From contig JAFZZM010000024.1 in assembly GCA_017615755.1 (NCBI GenBank), positions 62,001 to 126,000 on the forward strand: 64,000 nt of DNA, read 5' to 3'. A program made the position numbers and the translations under genes. This document shows, in pieces, positions 23,297 through 31,701 of this stretch. The stretch comes from Clostridiales bacterium (GTDB taxonomy: Bacteria > Bacillota > Clostridia > Saccharofermentanales > Saccharofermentanaceae). The notes under the pieces were generated by a model. It made no database searches. It was not told where the DNA came from and worked only from the letters and a program-made list of their open reading frames with translations. How positions within the stretch are numbered: the stretch's first letter is position 1; each line of letters begins with the position of its first letter.

Positions 23297-25342
23297 TTAC
23301 TCTTCTCTTTCCGGAGTCATCAGGGTCTCCAGGAATCTCGAGCTCGAACGCTTAACGAGGAACATATACACATATTCTATCAGACCGAACAGGACAATCA
23401 CAATCAGGACCACAGGAATCATTTGCGACATGCTGACTTTTGTCCGGCTCGAGAGGATCGCGTTAAAGAGTGCACGTGTAGCGAAGTACGCACTTGCGCA
23501 GGCTACGGCGATCGGAATGCCGAAATACCAGTTGATCTGTTTCTTCGAGCTCTTGTACAGCGTCTTATGGTCTGCGCCGAGCTTCACCAGTGTGCGGTAA
23601 CGGCGGGAAGAACGCTTCTGTCCCATGAGGAACTGTACCGCGAGGATCGTGTTGGCAACGACGAGGAAGATCATGGCCAGATAAAGTGTCACGTAGCTGG
23701 CTGCAACGAGGTAGAACAGCTGACGGCCCATGTTCTGCAGGTAGCTTTCGTACTCGATCGGATAGGTATTCAGTTTCTCATTGATCTCGGTATAGACCTT
23801 GACCTGGTCGTCCTTTTTGTACTTGGTACGGTCAAGGATACCATTGAGATACGTCTCTTCGTGTTCGTCCACAAACTTGTCGAAATCCGCATCCGGCACG
23901 ATGATGGCACCGGAAAGGGTGATGTATCTGTCGGTCACGATCGGCGCGTGCTGGACTTTACCTGTCATAACGTAGTCCTTATCCACGAGTTTGACATGAG
24001 GTCTTTGCGAAAGGATCGCATTGTCCCAGTCCTCGTTTCCGGCAAACTCCACACTTCTATAAAGTCCAAGTTCTCCTTCCTGAAGGACATAGGGTTCGTA
24101 TCCCATCGCCTCGACGAGCTTACTGTAATCCGAGTAGCGGATCATGAACGGGAATCCGTCAATGCCGGCGCCTCTGTAATACGGATCCGACATTTCGTAC
24201 TTTTCTTGATAGAGGCGGTTGAATTCGTCTCCGTCAAAAGCACTTTCGTAGTTTTCGTGTCCGACAATATAGGGATGGCCGAGTTTCAGCGTGTCAAGGA
24301 ATGCAAACTTGTCTTCGATGCCGGCATCTTTTACATAATACATCTGGTCTTTCTTTTCGTTGAGATCTGCAAATGTATAGTCGATGCGTTTCTGATCGTA
24401 CATGTTATAAGACGTGAATGTACCGAATCCGGATGCCAGACAGGCCACGGCCACCAGGATCAGAAGCGAGCAGATCGCCAATGTTCCGGACTTGAAGATA
24501 ACGGTGTCTTCCACCTGACGGAAGTTGAAAACATGCAGTTTTTTGCTGCTGCCGATCCTTGCGATCCGGTCAATGATGACACGAAGTCCACGGAACAGAA
24601 GGATCGTTCCGATCAAACCGAGAAGCACTGTTTTACCAAGCGAATTGACGGTTTCCCATGCATCGCCGTGGATACCGGAATAGTAGGCACAGCACAGGGT
24701 GGCGGCACCCAGAACGAGGAAGATCACATGCAGGATCGAGTTCTTTTTCATGCGGACATTATCCGGCGCATCCTGCAAAAGCGTGCCGACTTCTTTCATG
24801 CTCAGTTTGATGGCGTGGATGATAAAAGCCAGAAGTTTAACGCCCAGGAATCCCAGTGTGGTGTACCCGACCGCTTCGAGGTTGAAGGTGATCTGGTGTC
24901 CGAGGAAGCCGATGCCCACCATCTTTACGGTGAGAAGGCTGATCAGCTCGGTGAGAAGCACCGATACCGGAAGTCCGATGAGAAGCGCGAGAGCACTGCT
25001 GCTGATGTCTTCGAGAAGGAGCATGCCCAGAAGTTTCATTCTCTTCATGCCCATCATGATATAGACACCGAACTCGTGACTTCGCCGCTCGATCTGGTAT
25101 TTACTCGCGAAGTAGATCAAGGCGAAAATGATAAAAAGTGTAAAGCCATAAAGCACTACGATCATGGCGAAGAGCTTTTTGATCGCGTCACTCTCCAGCG
25201 TCTGCAGATAACGCATGACGTCCTGGCTCGAAAGCGAAAGCACGACGTAAAATGCAATGATCGACAGGATCAGGGAGCCCATGAAAAGTGCATTCTCTTT
25301 GTGGCTCCGAATGCTGTTTCGGAAGACAAGCTTAAAGAACAT
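23297..25342 (-). CDS. BceB-like ABC transporter permease (FtsX domains, peptide-antibiotic detoxification)
   Basis: A 681-residue permease with about ten membrane helices. An FtsX-type block lies near residues 55-130 and again at the C-terminus. A large extracellular domain of about 210 residues (SYNMYDQKRIDYTFADLNEKKDQ.. to ..TYPIEYESYLQNMGRQ) lies between helices 7 and 8. This layout is specific to BceB-type transporters, which free lipid II-cycle intermediates from antibiotics such as bacitracin and signal flux to a BceS kinase. ATG 25342 is chosen over GTG 25348 because GGAGGAGG lies eight bases before it. It overlaps the ATPase gene by 11 bases. Confidence 0.92.
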   Translation of the reverse strand: MFFKLVFRNSIRSHKENALFMGSLILSIIAFYVVLSLSSQDVMRYLQTLESDAIKKLFAMIVVLYGFTLFIIFALIYFASKYQIERRSHEFGVYIMMGMKRMKLLGMLLLEDISSSALALLIGLPVSVLLTELISLLTVKMVGIGFLGHQITFNLEAVGYTTLGFLGVKLLAFIIHAIKLSMKEVGTLLQDAPDNVRMKKNSILHVIFLVLGAATLCCAYYSGIHGDAWETVNSLGKTVLLGLIGTILLFRGLRVIIDRIARIGSSKKLHVFNFRQVEDTVIFKSGTLAICSLLILVAVACLASGFGTFTSYNMYDQKRIDYTFADLNEKKDQMYYVKDAGIEDKFAFLDTLKLGHPYIVGHENYESAFDGDEFNRLYQEKYEMSDPYYRGAGIDGFPFMIRYSDYSKLVEAMGYEPYVLQEGELGLYRSVEFAGNEDWDNAILSQRPHVKLVDKDYVMTGKVQHAPIVTDRYITLSGAIIVPDADFDKFVDEHEETYLNGILDRTKYKKDDQVKVYTEINEKLNTYPIEYESYLQNMGRQLFYLVAASYVTLYLAMIFLVVANTILAVQFLMGQKRSSRRYRTLVKLGADHKTLYKSSKKQINWYFGIPIAVACASAYFATRALFNAILSSRTKVSMSQMIPVVLIVIVLFGLIEYVYMFLVKRSSSRFLETLMTPEREE

Positions 25343-26096
25343 TTGCACTTCCTCCTCCCAGCTGAGCCAGTACTTTCAGGATGCGCTCGTAGAAATCCTG
25401 GCGGCTCTCTCCGTCGTCTTTTCTGATCTCGTGGAAAAGCTTGCCGTCCTGGATGAACATGATGCGGTTGCAGAAACTTGCGGCATTCGAATCGTGGGTA
25501 ACCATGAGGATCGTCGCACCATCCTGCTTATTGAGACCCTCAAGCTTGGTCATCAGTGCTTTTGCATTCTTGGAATCGAGCGCGCCCGTCGGCTCATCGC
25601 AAAGGATCAGGCCCGGATTCAGGATCAGAGCACGGGCCGCTGCGATACGCTGCTTCTCACCGCCTGACATCTGGGACGGGAACTTATTCAGGATCTCGTT
25701 GATCTCCAGATAGGAAGTCAACTTATTCAGACGCTCATCATCGACCTTGGCTCCATGCAGGGAAACCGGGAGCAGGATGTTCTCCTTGCCTGTCAGATTA
25801 TCGATGAGTTCAAAGCTCTGGAACAGATATCCCATCTGCTGGCCTCTGTATTTTGCCAGCGCCGAGCCGGAGAGTTTGTTGATTGCTGTCCCCTCCATCT
25901 CGATCGTACCCGCTGACGGCGAGATCACCGCTGCGATACAATTCAGGAGCGTGGACTTACCGGAACCGGATGCACCCATGATGCCCAGGAACTCACCCGG
26001 CATAACTTCAAACGAGATACCATCGATCGCTTTCGTCTGGCTCTCGCCTTTTCCATAGTATTTCTTCAACGACTCAATCTTCAAAACGGGTTGCAT
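25332..26096 (-). CDS. BceA-like ABC transporter ATPase
   Basis: A 254-residue MacB/LolD-class ATPase. Walker A is GASGSGKST (about residues 43-51), the Q-loop YLFQSFELIDNLT, the signature MSGGEKQRIAAARAL, and Walker B LILCDEPTGALD, followed by ILMVTHD. It partners the permease downstream. The frame is open to 26192, but ATG 26096 (MQPVLKIESLKKYYG) follows GGGAGG and is the normal start for the family. A palindrome and an A/T-rich -10 (TACGAT) upstream fit control by the downstream two-component system. Confidence 0.93.
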   Translation of the reverse strand: MQPVLKIESLKKYYGKGESQTKAIDGISFEVMPGEFLGIMGASGSGKSTLLNCIAAVISPSAGTIEMEGTAINKLSGSALAKYRGQQMGYLFQSFELIDNLTGKENILLPVSLHGAKVDDERLNKLTSYLEINEILNKFPSQMSGGEKQRIAAARALILNPGLILCDEPTGALDSKNAKALMTKLEGLNKQDGATILMVTHDSNAASFCNRIMFIQDGKLFHEIRKDDGESRQDFYERILKVLAQLGGGSANVL

Positions 26097-26155
26097 AACT
26101 GAACCTCCCTTTCTTTCTTGAGTACATCGTAAAACAAGGGAGGCGGAAATACCAC

Positions 26156-26170
26156 TTACATTGCATGTAA
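26156..26170. promoter_or_regulatory. Probable BceR-type operator TTACATTGCATGTAA
   Basis: A palindrome with arms TTACAT and ATGTAA. It resembles the published BceR-family motif TNACA-N4-TGTAA but has a 5-base spacer. On the minus strand it ends just before TGGTAT, which lies 17 bases from TACGAT (a plausible -35/-10 pair), about 60 bases upstream of the bceA-like ATG. No other strong signal lies in the gap 26097-26262. Confidence 0.55.
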
Positions 26171-26262
26171 GGATTTCATAGTGAACTTGCATTTTGAGGA
26201 GCGCTTACGCAGGCGTGCGCAGCACGCCGAGTACCCAGCGACGAGAAATGCAATTCACGATT

Positions 26263-27330
26263 TTACGATACGATGGTTCCTCCACCAAGCACTTCTTCCC
26301 CATCATAGAACACGGCTGCCTGGCCGGGTGTGATCGCGCGGATCGGTTCGTCAAATACGAGTCGGACTTTGCCGTCTTCCATGGGAACGGCGGTCGCCCA
26401 TTGTTCTTTCTGGTGGTAGCGGAGTTTCGCCTGAACGCGGATCTCGGAAGCCGGTGTTTCACCGGAGATCCAGTTGACGTCGTCGATAATAGCTTCAGTG
26501 TTTCTCAGGTCTTCGTCATACACGAGGATGACGCGGTTGTTTTCGACATCGAGACGGGATACATACATCGGTGCGGGAAGGGCTAATCCGAGGCCTCTTC
26601 TCTGTCCCGGAGTATACGCGATAATGCCTTTGTGTGTACCCAGAACGTTGCCGTCTTTGTCTACAAAATCACCGCTCGGATATTCCTTGCCGGTGGTCTT
26701 TTTCAGAAAAGCAACATAGTCTCCGTCAGGAACAAAACAGATGTCCTGACTCTCTCTTTTTTCCGCGTTGATCATACCTGCTTCACGGGCCTGTTCGCGG
26801 ACTTCACTCTTCTGCAGTTCGCCCAGCGGGAACACGGTATGCGCCAGCTGTTCCTGCGTCAGAGAATACAACACATAACTCTGATCCTTTGACTCGTCCA
26901 GTGCTTTTAGCAGGTGAAAACGGCCATCACGTTCCACGATTCGGGCATAGTGGCCGGTCACGATCACGTCGCAGCCGAGGACCTGGGCACGCTCGTAGAG
27001 CTTGCCGAATTTGAGATAACGGTTACAGTCGATGCAGGGATTAGGCGTGCGGCCATGCTCGTAGCAGTCGACGAACTTGCCGATGACCTTGTCCTTGAAT
27101 TCATCTTTGAAATTGAAAACATAATACGGGATCCCCAGATGCCGGCAGACACTTCCCGCGTCTTCGACATCGTCCAGGGAACAGCATGTCTTGGGATTAG
27201 CGATCACGATATCTTCGTTGTCGTAGAGCTTCATGGTGCAACCGATACAGGAGTACCCACGCTCCAGCATGATCTTGGCAGCCAGGGACGAGTCCACGCC
27301 GCCGCTCATTGCGATCAGGGCCGACTTCAT
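26263..27330 (-). CDS. mnmA: tRNA-specific 2-thiouridylase
   Basis: A 355-residue PP-loop enzyme that makes the 2-thiouridine at wobble position 34 of tRNA-Lys, -Glu and -Gln. The ATP pyrophosphatase loop is MSGGVDSSLAA (8-18). The two catalytic cysteines are in TPNPCIDCN (C99) and SQDICFVPDGDY (C198). GVIAYTPGQRRGLGLALPAP and the C-terminal AVFYDGEEVLGGGTI barrel are standard. The start overlaps the nadA stop by four bases, so the two are co-translated. A thiol-shuttle sulfur donor (IscS type) is not encoded in the window. Confidence 0.96.
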   Translation of the reverse strand: MKSALIAMSGGVDSSLAAKIMLERGYSCIGCTMKLYDNEDIVIANPKTCCSLDDVEDAGSVCRHLGIPYYVFNFKDEFKDKVIGKFVDCYEHGRTPNPCIDCNRYLKFGKLYERAQVLGCDVIVTGHYARIVERDGRFHLLKALDESKDQSYVLYSLTQEQLAHTVFPLGELQKSEVREQAREAGMINAEKRESQDICFVPDGDYVAFLKKTTGKEYPSGDFVDKDGNVLGTHKGIIAYTPGQRRGLGLALPAPMYVSRLDVENNRVILVYDEDLRNTEAIIDDVNWISGETPASEIRVQAKLRYHQKEQWATAVPMEDGKVRLVFDEPIRAITPGQAAVFYDGEEVLGGGTIVS

Positions 27331-28244
27331 TTTCCGAGCCTCAGCATCTCATCGATGCATTTTCTGGAAGAGGTGATCAGTTCATCGCTCATGACGATTT
27401 CTTCGCCGCCGATGCCCATCACGGTGCGGTAGACATCCACGAGTGTAGTGGCCTGCATGTTGTGGCAGACACAATCCTTGGACAGCGCATAGAAGCTCTT
27501 GTCCGGGCAGTCAAACTGCAGGTGCTCGACGATGCTGTTTTCAGTCGCGATCACGAATTCCTTCCCCGAACTCTTCTTGGCATAACTCATGATCTCCGTG
27601 GTGCTTCCCACGAAGTCCGCTTCCGCCACGATCTCCGGACGGCTTTCCGGATGCATCAGGATCTCCGCTCCTGGATGCAAAGCGCGCGCCGCCTCGATAT
27701 CCGCTTTAGTAAAACGCAGATGTGTCGGGCATCCGCCGTGGATCAGCTGCAGTTTCTTCTCCGGCACCTGCTTGGCGATCCAGTCACCGAGGTTACAGTC
27801 CGGCACAAAAAGGATCTTGTCGTTATCGATATTGCGGATGATCTTCACTGCGGAAGACGAAGTCACGCAGACGTCGCACTGGGTCTTCAGTTCGGCAGTC
27901 GTATTGATGTAGGCCACAACAGTGTGGTCGGGATATTCTTTCTTGAGAGCAGCAAGCATCTCGGGATCGAGCTGTTCCGCCATCGGACAGCCGGCCGTGC
28001 CGTTCGCCAGATAGACCGTTTTCTGGGGAGACAGGGTCTTTACGGTCTCCGCCATAAAGCGGACACCGCACATGATCACCTTATCCTGCGGAACTTTGGC
28101 CGCTTCCTGTGAAAGGCCGAAAGAATCGCCGATAAAATCGGCGACTTCCCAGATATCGTGACGCTGGTACGCGTGCGCCAGGATACAGATCCCGCGCTCT
28201 TTTTTCTCTTTTATGATTGCATCCTGCAGTTCTCGTACTGTCAT
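27327..28244 (-). CDS. nadA: Quinolinate synthase
   Basis: A 305-residue [4Fe-4S] enzyme that condenses iminoaspartate with dihydroxyacetone phosphate to quinolinate in de novo NAD synthesis. Recognised motifs are ILAHAYQRHDIWEVADFIGDS, CGVRFMAETVK, LANGTAGCPMAEQ (first cluster Cys), HGGCPTHLRF (second), and YALSKDCVCHNMQATTL (third). ATG 28244 (MTVRELQ) follows GGGAG and is preferred to 28271. NadB and NadC, its usual companions, are not next to it; instead it overlaps mnmA. Confidence 0.95.
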   Translation of the reverse strand: MTVRELQDAIIKEKKERGICILAHAYQRHDIWEVADFIGDSFGLSQEAAKVPQDKVIMCGVRFMAETVKTLSPQKTVYLANGTAGCPMAEQLDPEMLAALKKEYPDHTVVAYINTTAELKTQCDVCVTSSSAVKIIRNIDNDKILFVPDCNLGDWIAKQVPEKKLQLIHGGCPTHLRFTKADIEAARALHPGAEILMHPESRPEIVAEADFVGSTTEIMSYAKKSSGKEFVIATENSIVEHLQFDCPDKSFYALSKDCVCHNMQATTLVDVYRTVMGIGGEEIVMSDELITSSRKCIDEMLRLGK

Positions 28245-28335
28245 AGTTTGCTCCCTATTCGCATTCTGCACCGCTCCGGAATCACTTCTCTCACCAAAAC
28301 GCGCGGTACTCGATCCGTTGCCGTCTCAGATCTTC

Positions 28336-28989
28336 TCAGCCGTCGATAAACATCGGAAAATAACTCTCGATATCGTCGAAGAATTTCTTCAGGTGGATCA
28401 GATCCGTCGCCGCCTTATGCACCGTGATCGCAATCGGCAGATACTTTCTTCCGTTCTCTTCCACGACCTTACACATGTCGACTGTCGGGAAGAAATAATC
28501 CTTCATGTCATGCAGGTCGACCGAGAATCCGTCAAAAGAAAACCACGGGTTGAAGCACACGTTATAGCTGTTCGTCGGAGGCATGCCCTTAAGAGAGAAC
28601 ACACCCTTGCTGTTGCCGTATTTCTCCAGGTCCGAAAGGAACTTCTCGTTGAAAACGGCGAAGTCCTCATCGTACTCGGTCCAAAGGATCGTACTGGTCT
28701 CATCGTCCTCATGGAACACCGGATATGCCGGATTCAGATAGTTCCACCAGCCGATCTGGCCGTCCTTATAGGCCACACTCAGCTCGCCTTGGTTGTTGAT
28801 GGCACGCGTGACCATATAGTAGAACACGCAATCCTGCCGGTATCCCTTCTTCTCCAGCGCCGGCACAAGATCCGAAACATCGATCTTTCTATTCAGAGAA
28901 ATATTGTAGGGGAACATCTTCGCATAGTAGTGAAAATGCTGGGCGCGCGGCCAAGTAGTCTGGTCATAAGTGAAAAACTGAGATTTCAT
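28336..28989 (-). CDS. Chloramphenicol acetyltransferase-like protein lacking the catalytic histidine
   Basis: A 217-residue CAT-fold protein. The N-terminus (TWPRAQHFHYYAKMFPYNISLNRKIDVSDL) and VFSLKGMPPTNSYNVCFNPWFSF match the family. In true CATs the active site reads QxHHAxxDGxH, the second His being catalytic. Here it reads ITVHKAATDLIH, so the base is Lys192 and DG is DL. It is therefore unlikely to acetylate chloramphenicol, and may bind an acyl or other ligand or use different chemistry. ATG 28989 is placed after GAGGAG. It overlaps the hydrolase stop (ATGA), indicating a joint operon. Confidence 0.82.
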   Translation of the reverse strand: MKSQFFTYDQTTWPRAQHFHYYAKMFPYNISLNRKIDVSDLVPALEKKGYRQDCVFYYMVTRAINNQGELSVAYKDGQIGWWNYLNPAYPVFHEDDETSTILWTEYDEDFAVFNEKFLSDLEKYGNSKGVFSLKGMPPTNSYNVCFNPWFSFDGFSVDLHDMKDYFFPTVDMCKVVEENGRKYLPIAITVHKAATDLIHLKKFFDDIESYFPMFIDG

Positions 28990-29504
28990 AAGCACTCCTC
29001 AATATGGTCGACGGACATCACCTGCGCATAGCGGTGATTCCAGATTTCGTAGCTGTAGTAATGGTAAAGCTCCTCGCCGGAAAGATAACGGTTATCGAAC
29101 GTCGTATGGCCTCCACGCGGAACGATGACCTCGTATCCGTATTCAAAAGCTACCTTAATGGTCGCATCCACGCAGAAATCCGTCTGCATGCCGGTCACGA
29201 TCAGCTTCGTCACGCCGCGCTCTTCCAGATACTCCCGTAATCCTGTTTCGCGAAAAGCACTGTTGTACTTCTTGTTGAAGATCTTCTCACCTTGTTTCGG
29301 TGCCACCGAAGAGCAGATCTCAAAACCGTTCTCTCCCGGAACCAGAGTGTTATCCTCATGGCGGATAAAGATGACTTCAATGCCTCGTTGTCTGCATATC
29401 TCCTGCATTTTGGAGATCGTCTTGATCAGACGTTTCTCATCGTAAGGATGCTCCAGGATCAGAGCATTCTGCATATCCACTACCAACATTGCCGTCTTTC
29501 CCAT
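28986..29504 (-). CDS. Isochorismatase-like cysteine hydrolase
   Basis: A 172-residue alpha/beta hydrolase-like enzyme of the isochorismatase/nicotinamidase superfamily. The triad is seen as Asp in LVVDMQNAL (D10), Lys in IFNKKYNSAF and Cys in VTGMQTDFCVDATIK. The following GGHTTFDNRYLSGEELYHYYSYEI helix supports the assignment. Members hydrolyse amides or similar bonds; the substrate here is not readable. nadA nearby (27.3-28.2 kb) would suit nicotinamide, but the metal-binding motif of nicotinamidase is not seen. An AGGAAG site is eight bases before ATG and an extended -10 lies at 29549. Confidence 0.88.
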   Translation of the reverse strand: MGKTAMLVVDMQNALILEHPYDEKRLIKTISKMQEICRQRGIEVIFIRHEDNTLVPGENGFEICSSVAPKQGEKIFNKKYNSAFRETGLREYLEERGVTKLIVTGMQTDFCVDATIKVAFEYGYEVIVPRGGHTTFDNRYLSGEELYHYYSYEIWNHRYAQVMSVDHIEECL

Positions 29505-29548
29505 AAGAATACTTCCTTTCTAAGAGAGATCGAAATTTCTACGCATTA

Positions 29549-29554
29549 ACTATA
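29549..29554 (-). promoter_or_regulatory. Extended -10 of the cysteine hydrolase operon
   Basis: The minus strand reads TGTGGTATAGT (hexamer TATAGT), 45 bases before the ATG. It is identical over 11 bases to the element before the surface-protein gene at 19374. The -35 is weak. Confidence 0.45.
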
Positions 29555-29632
29555 CCACATTTTCACCAACTAATCTCCCGTTTTCAGGCAATCCACGAAA
29601 GATATCCGGGCTTTTTTTCAAAGGCAAAAAAT

Positions 29633-29665
29633 GAGGCTGCACCACAGTATATCGGGTACAGCCTC
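29633..29665 (-). terminator. Terminator of the SDR-family gene
   Basis: GAGGCTG (29633-29639) pairs with CAGCCTC (29659-29665), extended inward by ACC/GGT. On the minus strand it is followed by CATTTTTTGCC. It lies about 45 bases past the stop. Confidence 0.7.
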
Positions 29666-29708
29666 CAGGAACAAGGAAGTAGAGGATTAATCGGGGTAAA
29701 ACATGTTG

Positions 29709-30767
29709 TCAGCCATTGCTGGCTTTCTTTCCGTCTTTTCCTTTGTCAGAGGATGAGTTCGTTTTACTTTCGATGGGTTTGGTGTTTTCTACCCAGCTGA
29801 CCGTGTCCTCCAGAGAAGACCGCAGGTCTCTCGGATTGTAATGAAGTTCATTGCTGGCACGTTCATTCGCATAAAGCGGTTCCGGCGAAGTAAAGGGTCC
29901 GAACTTGTCCTTCGGATTCTCTTTTCTAGTGATCTTATAGTACAGTTGCGCGATTCCCTTGCCACTCAAGAGCCAGTTCGGAACTTTCTTCGTCACTTCT
30001 TCTCTGCCCGTGATCTCATGCAGGCTGTGCAGGAAATCCTGGGTGCTCATGTACGAGTTGGAAAGGATATAACAGGTTCCCTTCGCACCACCGTGCTCCG
30101 CCGCTTCAAGAACGCCGGCCGCCACGTCACGTACATCTGTAAAATCGCCGCCGCCCGGGATCGTAACTTTCAGATCACCGGACAGGTAATCCCGGATCAA
30201 ACTGATGATATCCGAGTTACCGTACTCATAAGGACCCAGAACCAGGGACGGGAGCAGGATCACGGCGTTCAAACCGTTCAGTGATACCTTATCGAGAATA
30301 TACTGCGTTGCTTCGGCTTTTGACTTCGCATAGTCTCCAACCACGCGGTTTCTGTCAAAGAATGTCACCTCTTTTACCGGTTCAGCCTTATCCGTCAACG
30401 GAATAGCTCTGGCCGAGCCGATATAGATCAGCTTACCGATCTTTTTCTTAACGCAGGTGTCTGTGACGTTCATGGTACCGTGCACATTTACACGACGGAC
30501 CATAAGATCGGTCTTCTCCGAAATCACGTTTCTCTCCTGCGCGTGGATCAGGATAGCATCACGAGGATCTTCAATGTCAAAGAAATCCTTCATGGAATCC
30601 TTAACAAGAATGTCACCATATGAAACTTCGACAGGAAGCCCTGCTAATGGTGTGGTATCCTCATCGGGTGTTACAAGAACACGAACTTTCTTCTGGTTAT
30701 CCAGAAGCATCCTGACTATAGTATTGCCGATCTGACCTGTAGCGCCTGTTACTAGATACTGAGTCAT
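29709..30767 (-). CDS. NAD(P)-dependent epimerase/dehydratase family protein (extended SDR)
   Basis: A 352-residue Rossmann protein. The nucleotide motif VTGATGQIGNTI is at residues 6-17, followed by LIYIGSARAIPL (catalytic Ser region) and the YAKSK active site (Tyr/Lys). SLVLGPYEYGNSD and GGGDFTDVRDVAAGVLEA are typical of extended SDRs acting on nucleotide sugars or similar. The C-terminal 25 residues are a charged, Ser/Lys-rich tail (SKTNSSSDKGKDGKK) not needed for the fold. ATG 30767 is chosen over 30839 because GGAGG lies between them. Neighbours give no pathway, so the substrate is undetermined. Confidence 0.88.
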   Translation of the reverse strand: MTQYLVTGATGQIGNTIVRMLLDNQKKVRVLVTPDEDTTPLAGLPVEVSYGDILVKDSMKDFFDIEDPRDAILIHAQERNVISEKTDLMVRRVNVHGTMNVTDTCVKKKIGKLIYIGSARAIPLTDKAEPVKEVTFFDRNRVVGDYAKSKAEATQYILDKVSLNGLNAVILLPSLVLGPYEYGNSDIISLIRDYLSGDLKVTIPGGGDFTDVRDVAAGVLEAAEHGGAKGTCYILSNSYMSTQDFLHSLHEITGREEVTKKVPNWLLSGKGIAQLYYKITRKENPKDKFGPFTSPEPLYANERASNELHYNPRDLRSSLEDTVSWVENTKPIESKTNSSSDKGKDGKKASNG

Positions 30768-30941
30768 CCTCTTCGCCTCCCCCCATCGGGATTTTAGGTA
30801 GGTCTCCTTCTTCCCATCAGAAAAACCTCTTGTAATCATTATGGCGAAGAAATTTGAACAATCTTAGCGAATCAGAAAAACATGCGGACAGTTTTACGAA
30901 TAAACCATGTCCGTTTTGTGAACATCACCCTGAAAATAGCG

Positions 30942-30958
30942 GAAATCTTTGAGATTTC
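30942..30958 (-). terminator. Short hairpin after the ABC-2 operon
   Basis: GAAATCT (30942-30948) and AGATTTC (30952-30958) with a 3-base loop, about 25 bases past the stop at 30982. On the minus strand it leads into CGCTATTTTC, so the T-run is weak. The rest of the 214-base gap 30768-30981 holds a CGGACA/TGTCCG inverted repeat and no gene. Confidence 0.4.
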
Positions 30959-30981
30959 GGGGTTTCCCCCTTCAAAAGCAC

Positions 30982-31677
30982 TTACTTTACGATCGATTCT
31001 TCGATCCAGGGGAAGATCCTGGCGAGGCGTTTTTCGCTGAAAAACGGCGTGCCCGAAACCGCACAGTTCAGGAGCAGCCACTGCGTAAATACATCGGGAT
31101 GGATAGTCAATGTTGCGGAAATATCCGGATACAGGAGACTTCTGCCCACAGGACGGCACTTCCCGCTCTGCTCGTCCTCCTCCGGATCGATCAGGACCGG
31201 AACCACACGGTGCAATTCTTTAGGCCCGACGGCTTTCGACTCCAGAAGGATATCGCTCAGGATGCAGGCGCGGTCCTCCGCACTCAGTGCATCCTTGCCG
31301 GTCGGTGTTTTGGCAAATCTTGTATCGTATCTGTCCCACTCGATATGTTCCTTGCCCTTATGAAGAACGACAAGGATCAGGTCATCGGAGACAATGAGGA
31401 AATCAATGGATGCCGTGCCCACTTCACTTCGAAGTGCCACGTTATAGTAGACCTGAAGCGGAAGCTCGGATTCCACGATCGACGAAGCCGTCTTCTGATG
31501 TTTCTTCACTTCCTCTGCCAGCTCGGCCCAGGCAGACAAAAAGACCTTCTTCATCTCCTTGGGTGCGCTCTCCGACTTGTCCCGAAGCCGCAGGATCTCA
31601 TCCATTCTTGCATCGAATGGTTTGATCCAGGTCAGGTTTCGTTCCGCGGGAACTTGCGCCCGATGAAAAAGGTCCAT
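30982..31677 (-). CDS. Hypothetical protein, last gene of the ABC-2 exporter operon
   Basis: A 231-residue soluble protein I do not recognise. It starts with a helical part rich in Glu/Lys (EILRLRDKSESAPKEMKKVFLSAWAELAEEVKKHQ). The middle alternates strands (LPLQVYYNVALRSEVGTASIDFLIVSDDLILVVLHKGK), loosely like the core strands of a NERD or restriction-endonuclease fold, but without the usual E-x-K. No signal peptide or membrane helix is present. GAGGAG precedes the ATG. It begins 24 bases after the permease stop, so it is co-transcribed with the ABC genes. Confidence 0.7.
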   Translation of the reverse strand: MDLFHRAQVPAERNLTWIKPFDARMDEILRLRDKSESAPKEMKKVFLSAWAELAEEVKKHQKTASSIVESELPLQVYYNVALRSEVGTASIDFLIVSDDLILVVLHKGKEHIEWDRYDTRFAKTPTGKDALSAEDRACILSDILLESKAVGPKELHRVVPVLIDPEEDEQSGKCRPVGRSLLYPDISATLTIHPDVFTQWLLLNCAVSGTPFFSEKRLARIFPWIEESIVK

Positions 31678-31701
31678 GTTGTTTTACTCCTCAAACTGGA
31701 G

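Noticed and set aside
23423..25426. 667-codon open frame on the plus strand, antisense to the BceB-like permease
   Set aside because: Shadow of the permease; the translation has no membrane segments or domain.
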